From contig QFQB01000143.1 of assembly GCA_003241475.1 (NCBI GenBank), forward strand, positions 1 through 7,014: a DNA stretch of 7,014 bases, given 5' to 3'. Source of the DNA: Micavibrio aeruginosavorus (GTDB taxonomy: Bacteria > Pseudomonadota > Alphaproteobacteria > Micavibrionales > Micavibrionaceae). A program made the translations under genes and the position numbers. Below, piece after piece: positions 1 through 5,809 of this stretch (position 1 is its first letter; every line of letters starts with the position of its first letter). A model generated the notes under the pieces. That model was not told the DNA's origin, searched no databases, and saw only the letters and a program-made list of their open reading frames with translations.

Positions 1-2
1 AT

Positions 3-245
3 TATACGCATTTGATTGCGGCGGGAAATCTCTCGCTTATGTTTTATGACACAGCTGCAGGTCAGGGAAATGCTACGGAATATCTGCTTCTAAAGCGGGA
101 ATCGGAAAATTCGCCATTGACGTGTAGTTTCTTACGCGCACGCGATCGCCGGGGCTATATCATGACGGTAACCGTTAGCGAAAAAGACAGGTATTTATAC
201 AAAAAACAATCTTTTGAAAAACCGCCAGAACTTTCGGCAACGTAA
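3..245 (+). CDS. C-terminal fragment of an unidentified protein (5' end outside window)
   Basis: The reading frame is open from the first complete codon to TAA at 243-245, giving about 80 residues. It contains ...NLSLMFYDTAAGQGNATEY... and ends ...YKKQSFEKPPELSAT. I do not recognise a family. Two things favour a real gene end. The other two + frames close by about base 50, and a strong hairpin terminator lies about 50 bases downstream, between this stop and the convergent gene at 330-683. A TTG at 12 could start a 77-residue protein, but no ribosome-binding site is visible, so a gene entering from the left is more likely. A minus-strand frame also crosses this stretch; its composition is less protein-like and it would run through the terminator. 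Confidence is limited by the short length and lack of homology. Confidence 0.42.
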   Translation, partial: YTHLIAAGNLSLMFYDTAAGQGNATEYLLLKRESENSPLTCSFLRARDRRGYIMTVTVSEKDRYLYKKQSFEKPPELSAT

Positions 246-295
246 AATTTGACCGCCGGCCATTGCGAGAGCAGCGCAACAATGACGGATAAAAA

Positions 296-323
296 AAATC
301 CCCGCGGAACGTGGCGGGGATTT
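296..323 (-). terminator. Rho-independent terminator between convergent genes
   Basis: A perfect 10-bp stem, AAATCCCCGC (296-305) with GCGGGGATTT (314-323), encloses an 8-nt loop. On the minus strand the stem runs straight into eight T residues (complement of 291-298), the classical form for the gene ending at 330. On the + strand it is followed by GTGTTTTT, so it may also stop transcripts of the gene ending at 245. Confidence 0.88.
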
Positions 324-329
324 GTGTTT

Positions 330-683
330 TTACGAGGCGTTGGCGGAGGGTGGCTTCCAAGGCGTGATAGCCAACGTTTCGGGCTCGATTGTTGCGCGCG
401 TTTCTCTTTGCATGCCTGCACCACCCATGCCTGAAGTTTTTTGATAAGAGATGAAATTTCCTTCACCATGGTTTGTGACTTTATCAAACAGATTATCAAA
501 GGTTTCTTCACCCGTCTTGGCATCACCCACAAATGCAGTGTAACGTCCACCATACTCAACGAGAAAAACAGCCCTATGAAACTGGGTTCTAAAATTTTCC
601 GGCCCGCGCCATTCCGTCTTCGTCAGGCCAAAATTTTCTATGAGCCAATCGCGCTTTTCTTCCCATGTCTCCGGTTTCGTCAT
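330..683 (-). CDS. Small hypothetical protein, 117 residues
   Basis: The protein begins MTKPETWEEKRDWLIENFGL and ends ...ITPWKPPSANAS. It has no signal peptide or membrane segment and is rich in charged and aromatic residues, so it is probably a small soluble cytoplasmic protein. I recognise no family or catalytic motif. The start is set by AAGGAG (complement of 691-696), which lies 7 nt before the ATG at 683. The adjacent ATG at 686 would leave only 4 nt and add one Met. A longer start at 719 would lie upstream of the ribosome-binding site and is unlikely. The gene is divergent from the leu leader and leuA, and a strong terminator follows its stop directly. The good ribosome-binding site and terminator make a real gene likely even though its function is unknown. 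Confidence 0.72.
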   Translation of the reverse strand: MTKPETWEEKRDWLIENFGLTKTEWRGPENFRTQFHRAVFLVEYGGRYTAFVGDAKTGEETFDNLFDKVTNHGEGNFISYQKTSGMGGAGMQRETRATIEPETLAITPWKPPSANAS

Positions 684-732
684 CATTAAACTCCTTAAAA
701 TGTGTAGCAGGGGTAACAATAATCTATATTTA

Positions 733-757
733 TGTCAATAAGTTCATTTGATTGACA
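733..757. promoter_or_regulatory. Perfect inverted repeat holding two divergent TTGACA boxes
   Basis: TGTCAAT (733-739) and ATTGACA (751-757) are perfect 7-bp inverted arms separated by 11 nt. The right arm supplies the -35 box of the leu leader promoter. The left arm places a TTGACA on the minus strand facing the small gene at 683, though I see no good -10 partner at normal spacing there. The symmetry could mark an operator for a dimeric regulator or simply two back-to-back -35 elements. Confidence 0.45.
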
Positions 758-781
758 GCAACCCTTTGCTTCCCCTATGAC
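752..781 (+). promoter_or_regulatory. Sigma-70 type promoter for the leu leader and leuA
   Basis: A consensus -35 box TTGACA (752-757) is followed after 18 nt by TATGAC (776-781), a 4/6 match to the -10 consensus. Initiation 6-8 nt after the -10 would fall at about 787-789, exactly on the ATG of the leader peptide at 788. The leader message would then have no 5' untranslated region. Confidence 0.6.
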
Positions 782-787
782 TTTCCT

Positions 788-841
788 ATGGTTTTGAACA
801 ACACAAACCTTCTTCTCGCCCTCCTCCTTATGACCCCCTGA
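788..841 (+). CDS. leuL: Leucine-rich leader peptide of leuA (17 residues)
   Basis: This small frame encodes MVLNNTNLLLALLLMTP and stops with TGA at 839-841. Seven of its 17 residues are leucine. Six of them (809-817 and 821-829) form two triplets split only by one Ala, using CTT and CTC codons. It sits 93 nt upstream of leuA, the first enzyme of leucine synthesis. A ribosome slowed by scarce charged leucyl-tRNA would stall here, the standard logic of amino-acid operon leaders. There is no Shine-Dalgarno sequence: the bases before the ATG are pyrimidine-rich. The predicted transcription start coincides with the ATG, so it is probably translated as a leaderless message, as reported for trpL in Sinorhizobium (Rhizobium) meliloti. 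The symbol leuL is given by analogy of role, not by homology. Confidence 0.82.
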   Translation: MVLNNTNLLLALLLMTP

Positions 842-934
842 CGGGGTATGGGGCCGCAAATGCTGGCCTACCGTCCGGGGATACAAAATCCAAAAATCAC
901 GATAAAAGATTGTTAAGGCATAAGGAGCCACCCC
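824..934 (+). promoter_or_regulatory. Leucine-responsive leader RNA, putative leuA ribosome-binding-site switch
   Basis: CTCCTTATG (824-832), which includes the last two Leu codons of the leader peptide, is perfectly complementary to CATAAGGAG (919-927), which contains the leuA ribosome-binding site. Nested inside is a 10-bp stem with one mismatch: CCCC+GACGG (835-838, 840-844) pairs with CCGTC+GGGG (871-875, 877-880). Inside that, GGCC pairs with GGCC (852-855/865-868). A competing short hairpin is ACCCC/GGGGT (833-837/843-847). Also ATGGGG (848-853) can pair with CCCCAT (931-936), covering the leuA start codon. No run of T follows any stem, so classical intrinsic attenuation is not supported. 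The pairings are read from sequence; the mechanism is inferred. Confidence 0.55.
922..927 (+). promoter_or_regulatory. Ribosome-binding site of leuA
   Basis: AAGGAG lies 7 nt before the ATG at 935 and fixes that start. It is a strong site and is fully covered by the proposed pairing with the leader peptide's leucine codons. Confidence 0.85.
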
Positions 935-2473
935 ATGAACGACCGCATTATTATTTTCGACACCACATTAAGAGACGGAGAGCAATCCCCTGGATGCTCG
1001 ATGAATCTCGAAGAAAAGTTGCGTATGGCGCGTTTGCTCGACGATATGGGCGTGGACGTGATCGAGGCCGGATTCCCGATTGCATCGCCTGGTGACTTTG
1101 AAGCCGTGACTGAAATCGCCAAGGTTATCAAGCGCGCAACCGTCTGCGGTCTGTCCCGTGCTATCGAACGCGATATCGATGTGGCGGGCGAGGCGTTGAA
1201 GCCCGCGAAAAACCCTCGCATCCACACCTTCATTTCCACCAGCCCGCAACATATGCGTTATCAGCTTCAGATGGATGAGGAACAGGTTCTGGAATCCGTT
1301 GTGGCGAGCGTGACGCGCGCGCGCAAATACACCGACAATGTCGAATGGTCGGCGATGGATGCGACGCGGTCCGACTGGGATTTCCTGTGCCGCGCGATTG
1401 ACGCCGCGATCCGGTCCGGCGCCACCACGATCAATATTCCCGACACGGTGGGCTATGCGGTCCCTGAAGAATATGCGGACCTTATTCGTTATATCCGCAA
1501 CAAAGTTGTCGATATTGATAAATGCGTGATCTCCACGCACTGTCACAACGATCTTGGTTTGGCGGTTGCAAACAGCCTCGCGGGCGTGTCCGCAGGCGCA
1601 CGGCAGATCGAGTGCACGATCAACGGCATCGGCGAGCGGGCAGGAAATGCTGCGCTTGAGGAAGTGGTGATGGCGCTCAAAACCCGTAGCGATAAAATGC
1701 CGTTCGATTGCAGCGTCGATTCCACGATGATCATGAAGGCGTCGCGCACGCTGGCCAACACGATTGGCTTTAGTGTCCAGCCGAACAAGGCCATTGTCGG
1801 CGCGAACGCCTTTGCGCATGAATCCGGTATTCACCAAGATGGCGTTTTAAAGAACGCAAGCACGTATGAAATCATGACGCCGGAATCGGTAGGTCTTACA
1901 AGATCGGAACTGGTTCTGGGCAAGCATTCGGGCCGCCATGCTTTGAAATCCCGTGTGGCCGAACTTGGCTATGAGATGGGCGACAATGCTTTGAACGATC
2001 TGTTCAAACGCTTCAAGGATCTGGCAGACAAAAAGAAACAGGTGTTCGATGACGACATCATCGCATTGATCGAAGATACGGTCGGCACGCAGGACGATGC
2101 GATCCGTTTTGTCGCGCTACAAGTACAGGCGGGATCGAAAGGCCCGCAAGTGGCAGAACTCGAACTCACCGTCAATGGCGAGACCAAAACCGCGAAGGTG
2201 GAGGGCAACGGCCCCATCGATGCGATCTTCAAGGCCATCCGCGCGATCATCCCGCATGACGATGCGCAGTTGCAACTGTATCAGGTGCATGCCGTGACAG
2301 GCGGAACGGATGCGCAGGCGGAAGTAACTGTGCGTCTGGAGGAATCTGGAAAAACCGTCAACGGACAAGGGGCGGATGCGGACACGCTTGTTGCATCAGC
2401 ACGCGCTTATGTACATGCTTTGAACAAGCTTTTGACGAAACGAACCAAAACAAAACCTTCGGAAGCCGCGTAA
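935..2473 (+). CDS. leuA: 2-isopropylmalate synthase
   Basis: This enzyme condenses acetyl-CoA with 2-oxoisovalerate to give 2-isopropylmalate, the first committed step of leucine synthesis, in the cytoplasm. At 512 residues it has the usual length of the bacterial short form. The catalytic TIM barrel occupies about residues 4-275. It opens with DTTLRDGEQSPG (9-20), where R13 and D14 are the expected catalytic Arg and metal-ligand Asp. It carries the metal-binding HCHNDLG (202-208, H202 and H204) and the NGIGERAGNA loop (230-239). The linker holds HESGIHQDG (295-303) and LGKHSGRHAL (328-337). Residues from about 370 to 500 are the C-terminal dimer domain that binds leucine for feedback inhibition. 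All key motifs are intact. The leader peptide and RNA structure upstream suggest leucine control of expression as well. No convincing terminator follows the stop. Confidence 0.97.
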   Translation: MNDRIIIFDTTLRDGEQSPGCSMNLEEKLRMARLLDDMGVDVIEAGFPIASPGDFEAVTEIAKVIKRATVCGLSRAIERDIDVAGEALKPAKNPRIHTFISTSPQHMRYQLQMDEEQVLESVVASVTRARKYTDNVEWSAMDATRSDWDFLCRAIDAAIRSGATTINIPDTVGYAVPEEYADLIRYIRNKVVDIDKCVISTHCHNDLGLAVANSLAGVSAGARQIECTINGIGERAGNAALEEVVMALKTRSDKMPFDCSVDSTMIMKASRTLANTIGFSVQPNKAIVGANAFAHESGIHQDGVLKNASTYEIMTPESVGLTRSELVLGKHSGRHALKSRVAELGYEMGDNALNDLFKRFKDLADKKKQVFDDDIIALIEDTVGTQDDAIRFVALQVQAGSKGPQVAELELTVNGETKTAKVEGNGPIDAIFKAIRAIIPHDDAQLQLYQVHAVTGGTDAQAEVTVRLEESGKTVNGQGADADTLVASARAYVHALNKLLTKRTKTKPSEAA

Positions 2474-2526
2474 TTACTGACTCTGTGTGTGACAATTTTG
2501 CACACTAGACCCGTAAAAAAGTAATT
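2472..2526. repeat. Nested imperfect inverted repeats after leuA
   Basis: AATTAC (2472-2477) and GTAATT (2521-2526) form an outer pair. Inside, GTGTGT (2485-2490) can pair with GCACAC (2500-2505), with one G-U. No T-run follows, so this is not a standard terminator. It may be a processing or weak termination structure, or chance. Confidence 0.25.
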
Positions 2527-2533
2527 CCTCTCT

Positions 2534-2561
2534 TTGCATGTGGAATTTAAGGCCCTACTAT
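2534..2561 (+). promoter_or_regulatory. Possible promoter of the porin gene
   Basis: TTGCAT (2534-2539) and TACTAT (2556-2561) are 16 nt apart, giving a predicted start near 2568 and a leader of about 33 nt. Both boxes are imperfect. No sigma-54 GG-N10-GC pattern was found here, although nitrogen-regulated promoters often use it. Confidence 0.3.
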
Positions 2562-2600
2562 CGCCGTGCATTAAATTTCACAAACAAGGGGTCTATGACT

Positions 2601-3314
2601 ATGAAAAATATTGCTTTGGGTCTAAGCACGTTGGCGATCGTCGCTTGCGCGTTTGCATCTTCGGTCCGCGCTGAAACGCAAGTTGGCGATTTCACGCTGT
2701 CCGCTAACACTGGTCTGTTTTCCGACTATGTCTTCCGTGGTATCTCCCAGTCCGACGAAGGTCCGGCCCTGCAAGGTGGCTTTGACGCTTCGCACAGTTC
2801 CGGTCTGTATGCTGGCGTTTGGGGTTCCAACGTAGATTTCAATGATGACGACGAAGCCAGCGTCGAACTGGATTTCTATGCCGGTTTCGCAAGCGAATAC
2901 CAAGGCTTCACCTATGATTTGGGCGTTATCTACTACGCTTATCCTGGTGCAGATTCCGATCTCGACTATGATTTCTGGGAAGTTAAAGCCGGTCTTGGCT
3001 ATGATTTCGATGTCGTCGCTGTCGATGGATCGATCAACTACTCGCCGGAATTCTTCGGCGAAACGGGCGATGCTGTTTACTATGCAGCCGGCCTGAGCGT
3101 TCCATTGCCATATGACTTCAGCGCAAACGCACATGCTGGTTACCAGACGATCGATGACGGTGAAGACTACACCGACTGGTCGCTGGGCCTCGGCTACACG
3201 GTTGCCGGTTTCGATTTGTCCCTGACCTACACGGACACGGATCTGGATGAGCCGGAAGAATGCGCTGACGGTTGTTCCGACCGCATCGTCTTCGGCGTAT
3301 CCAAGAGCTTCTAA
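2601..3314 (+). CDS. TorF family putative outer-membrane porin
   Basis: The 237-residue product begins with a typical signal peptide, MKNIALGLSTLAIVACAFASSVRA, with likely cleavage before ETQVG. The mature part is very acidic and built of alternating aromatic and glycine-rich strands (GLFSDYVFRGISQSD, AGVWGSNVDF, YDFWEVKAGLGYDF, DWSLGLGYTVAGF). It ends in ...FGVSKSF, a terminal Phe as used for beta-barrel insertion. This matches the Gcw_chp (TIGR02001) group now named TorF family putative porins; transport substrate is not established. The ATG at 2601 is chosen because AAGGGG (2586-2591) lies 9 nt upstream. The ATG at 2595 is possible and only adds two residues. Two Cys (C221, C225) near the C-terminus could form a disulfide in a surface loop. 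The next gene is an ammonium transporter, suggesting a role in nitrogen uptake, which is inference. Confidence 0.85.
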   Translation: MKNIALGLSTLAIVACAFASSVRAETQVGDFTLSANTGLFSDYVFRGISQSDEGPALQGGFDASHSSGLYAGVWGSNVDFNDDDEASVELDFYAGFASEYQGFTYDLGVIYYAYPGADSDLDYDFWEVKAGLGYDFDVVAVDGSINYSPEFFGETGDAVYYAAGLSVPLPYDFSANAHAGYQTIDDGEDYTDWSLGLGYTVAGFDLSLTYTDTDLDEPEECADGCSDRIVFGVSKSF

Positions 3315-3325
3315 TATTAATAAGT

Positions 3326-3358
3326 GGGAGGAGGGGCAAAACCCCTCCTTCTTCTTTT
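3326..3358 (+). terminator. Rho-independent terminator after the porin gene
   Basis: AGGAGGGG (3329-3336) pairs with CCCCTCCT (3342-3349) around a CAAAA loop, extendable by three pairs including G-U, followed by the T-rich TTCTTCTTTT. It sits only 12 bases after the porin stop and 46 before the amtB start. It either separates the two genes or allows partial readthrough, because the remaining gap shows no convincing promoter for amtB. Confidence 0.8.
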
Positions 3359-3403
3359 CCTATGTAAATCTTGAAACTAATTTTTTAACCTGACGGAGAG
3401 AAC

Positions 3404-4691
3404 ATGAAAAAATTGCTCGCACTCTGCGGTCTGTTGCTGGTCACGGCAATTGCACCCGCACTGGCACAAGATGCCGCCCCCGCTATTCCCGAAACAGATT
3501 CCGGCAACACAGCTTGGTTGCTCGTTTCGACTGCCCTGGTAATGTTGATGACACCTGGTCTGGCATTCTTTTATGCCGGTATGGTTAGCCGTAAAAACGT
3601 CGTTTCAACCCTGATCCAGAACTATGCCGCTCTGGCTGTTATCGGTCTTCTCTGGGTTGTAATCGGCTACAGCCTCGTGTTCGGTGAGAACAATCCCTAC
3701 ATCGGTGGTACTGGCTTTGCTATGCTTGACGGTCTGATGAACACTGTCTACCCAGGTACGGGCATTCCAATGTATGCCTTTATGGCATTCCAGATGATGT
3801 TCGCCATCATCACACCTGCTCTGATGACAGGTTCGATCGCCGAACGCGTGAACTTCAAAGCCTGGATTTTGATCCTTGCGTTGTGGAGCCTTTGTGTGTA
3901 CGTCCCTGTTGCCCACTGGGTATGGGGTCCGTCGGGTTGGATTTTGACTCTTGGCGGTCTGGATTTTGCTGGTGGTCTCGTTGTTCACATCACGGCAGGC
4001 GTTGGTGGTCTTGTTGCGGCTATCCTGTTCGGCAAACGTATTAGCGTTCATGAAGAAAGCCGTCCGAACGACGTTTCCATGATCATGATCGGTGCTGCTT
4101 TGCTCTGGTTCGGCTGGTTCGGCTTCAATGCCGGTTCCGCTTTAACATCCGGCTTCCTTGCCGCCCATGCTTTCGTGACGACCCATATCGGTGCGTCCGC
4201 AGCCTTGGTTTCCAAAGCCGTCCGCTGTCGGCGCGGCCATCGGTCTGGTTGTAGGTCTTGTGACCATTACGCCTGCAGCAGGTTTCGTGACGGTTCCTTC
4301 CGCCATGATCATGTGCTTCATTTCCGGTATCGTCTGCAACCTGTTCGCGCGCTTCCTGAAAGAGAAACTCAAACTTGACGATACGCTTGATGTTTTCGCC
4401 TGCCACGGTATGGGCGGTATCATCGGTTCTGTTCTGTTGGGCCTCTTTGCAAGTAGCGAAGTGAACTCTGCGGTTTCCGTACAGGGCTATCTGGTGAGCG
4501 GCGAGTTAGGCTTGTTGAAAGCCAACCTGATCGGTGTTGCGGCTGTTGTTGTTTACACAGCTATCGTGACATTCATCCTGATCAAGATCGTTGGCATCTT
4601 CACGCCGGTTCGTGTTGCAGAGCATCACGAAGTGGAAGGTCTCGACACATCTATTCACGGAGAGATGTCACGTTTTCACAAGCGTAGCTAA
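3404..4691 (+). pseudogene. amtB: AmtB-type ammonium transporter, broken by frameshift with deletion
   Basis: Amt proteins conduct ammonium across the inner membrane as trimers of 11-helix subunits. A signal peptide, MKKLLALCGLLLVTAIAPALA, precedes QDAAPA. GGAG (3395-3398) lies 5 nt before the ATG. Family landmarks are clear: TPGLAFFYAGMVSRKN, FQMMFA, MTGSIAERVNFKAW, VPVAHWVWG (pore His, H171) and WFGFNAGSA, then in the second part ITPAAGFV and DVFACHGMGG (second pore His, 4404-4406). The first part reads in frame to ...THIGASAAL (about 4207). From about 4206 homology resumes one frame over as ...KPSAVGAAIG and runs to the stop at 4691. Compared with the E. coli protein, roughly 10 residues between SAA and KPS, in helix 8, are missing. 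The total length of 1288 nt is not a multiple of three; a loss of 29 or 32 nt would explain both facts. As read, translation would run out of frame to 4378. It may be a true mutation or an assembly error. No glnK is adjacent. Confidence 0.85.
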
Positions 4692-4701
4692 AAATTTGTG
4701 A

Positions 4702-4726
4702 TATATTGGTTAAAGAATTTAACCAA
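4702..4726 (+). promoter_or_regulatory. Perfect palindrome with -10-like box before the sensor gene
   Basis: TTGGTTAAA (4706-4714) and TTTAACCAA (4718-4726) are perfect 9-bp arms around GAA. TATATT (4702-4707), a 5/6 match to a -10 box, overlaps the left edge, but no matching -35 is visible. The site ends 12 nt before the ATG at 4739. No T-run follows, so it is not a terminator for amtB. An operator or a 5'-end hairpin is possible. Confidence 0.4.
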
Positions 4727-4738
4727 GAAAGATAAACG

Positions 4739-5770
4739 ATGAGTGACGTCAGTATAGCGACCATCATCCATAACATTCAGGACAAGATCGGCGAGTACGC
4801 ACAGCGTAGCGAAGATATTGCCAAGCGGACCAACCTTCTTGCCCTGAATGCCACGATTGAAGCCGCCCGCGCCGGGGAAGCCGGTAAGGGATTCGGCGTG
4901 GTTGCGGGGGAGGTTAAGACCCTCTCTCAGCAAGCCGCCCAAAGTTCCAAAGAGCTTCGCACAGAAGTTATGGAACAAATCAAACTTCAGACCTCCTCGC
5001 TCCAGCAACAATTTGAAGAAAGCGATTACACGCGCCTCTACGAAATGGCGCAGACGCTTGTACAATTAATCGTTCGCAACCTGTATGAGCGCACCGCCGA
5101 CGTGCGCTGGTGGGCGACCGACGATGCGCTCTACAGATGTTTAGAATCTGGTGAGCAGACGGACATAGAATATGCCGCAATGCGCCTTTCACTAATCAAC
5201 CGTTTTTATTCCGTTTATGTGAATCTCGTGCTTGTTGACCAGACGGGTACGGTGATCGGCTGTTCTGAAGCTTCACGTTTTCATAAACTTGCGGGCGCCA
5301 ATCTAGGCAACCAAGTATGGGTGCAACGCGCTCTCAATACAAACAGCGGCGATGATTATATTGTCGATGATATCTATGCGGATCCATACCATGATGACCG
5401 GACGGTGGCTGTGTATGCCACGGCCGTGCGTCGTGGTGGGCAGATCAATGGAAAGACTGTCGGCGCGCTCGGCGTATTTTTTGATTGGCAGGATCAAGCG
5501 CGCATCATCGTTCGTAATGAGCCAAATCTTACGGATAAGGATTGGGAGCGTAGCCGCGTTTTGTTGCTCGACCATAATTTGCGGATTATTGCCGCCTCTG
5601 ACGAGCGGGATATGTTGCGTCCGTTCCCTCTTGATCATAAGGGGAAACAAAAAGGCTATTATAAAAATGAACAAGGTCAGCTGGTGGCTTTCGCCAAAAC
5701 CATCGGTTATCAGGAATATGACGGCCTTGGCTGGTATTGCGTAATCATACAGGACCCTAAAGAGTCATAA
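4739..5770 (+). CDS. Soluble chemotaxis-like protein: MCP signalling tip followed by a Cache-like sensor
   Basis: The 343-residue product starts with a short helical segment carrying the hairpin tip of chemoreceptors (RTNLLALNATIEAARAGE, 30-47, then GKGFGVVAGEV, 49-59), the surface that binds CheA and CheW. A helix (about 60-120) leads into a domain resembling a double Cache sensor. The first lobe has VNLVLVDQTGTVIG (161-174), YIVDDIYADP (207-216) and VGALGVFFDW (241-250). The second lobe has VLLLDHNLRIIAAS (274-287), ending in GLGWYCVIIQ (329-338). There is no signal peptide or membrane segment. An in-frame TAA at 4733-4735 excludes a longer start. Normal receptors place Cache outside the cell and the tip at the C-terminus, with long methylation helices; here the order is reversed and the helices are very short. 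The ribosome-binding site is weak (AAGAAAGA). The gene begins 47 nt after amtB and may be co-transcribed. Ligand unknown. Confidence 0.82.
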   Translation: MSDVSIATIIHNIQDKIGEYAQRSEDIAKRTNLLALNATIEAARAGEAGKGFGVVAGEVKTLSQQAAQSSKELRTEVMEQIKLQTSSLQQQFEESDYTRLYEMAQTLVQLIVRNLYERTADVRWWATDDALYRCLESGEQTDIEYAAMRLSLINRFYSVYVNLVLVDQTGTVIGCSEASRFHKLAGANLGNQVWVQRALNTNSGDDYIVDDIYADPYHDDRTVAVYATAVRRGGQINGKTVGALGVFFDWQDQARIIVRNEPNLTDKDWERSRVLLLDHNLRIIAASDERDMLRPFPLDHKGKQKGYYKNEQGQLVAFAKTIGYQEYDGLGWYCVIIQDPKES

Positions 5771-5809
5771 GGACGGGCCCCGCAAGCCTTCTATGTTCAT
5801 GAATTCATT

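Noticed and set aside
155..559. Minus-strand open frame of 134 residues overlapping the small gene at 330-683
   Set aside because: It runs through the perfect terminator hairpin at 296-323 and overlaps a frame with a better ribosome-binding site.
777..797. Overlapping short frame MTFLWF starting at the ATG at 777
   Set aside because: It has only six codons, lies upstream of the predicted transcription start within the -10 region, and has no ribosome-binding site.
968..1837. Long minus-strand open frame (289 residues) inside leuA
   Set aside because: It is the mirror of a clearly conserved leuA frame. The composition is Arg/His-rich with no recognisable motif and no ribosome-binding site.
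2485..2504. Sigma-54 promoter upstream of the porin gene
   Set aside because: The GC at 2500-2501 has TG rather than GG at the required upstream position, and no other GG-N10-GC match was found in this gap or before amtB.
2485..2505. Hairpin GTGTGT/GCACAC after leuA as a terminator
   Set aside because: The stem is weak, with a G-U pair at the loop, and no T-run follows.
4193..4220. Programmed ribosomal frameshift in amtB
   Set aside because: No slippery heptamer or stimulatory structure is evident, and residues are missing as well as the frame being shifted, which points to a deletion or an assembly error.
4191..4691. Separate gene starting at GTG 4191
   Set aside because: Its sequence is plainly the C-terminal part of the AmtB family and it has no ribosome-binding site. 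It is the shifted remainder of amtB.
4710..4722. CtrA-type site TTAA-N7-TTAA within the palindrome before the sensor gene
   Set aside because: The two TTAA elements are 5 nt apart, not 7. The similar pair near 5952-5965 has 6 nt.
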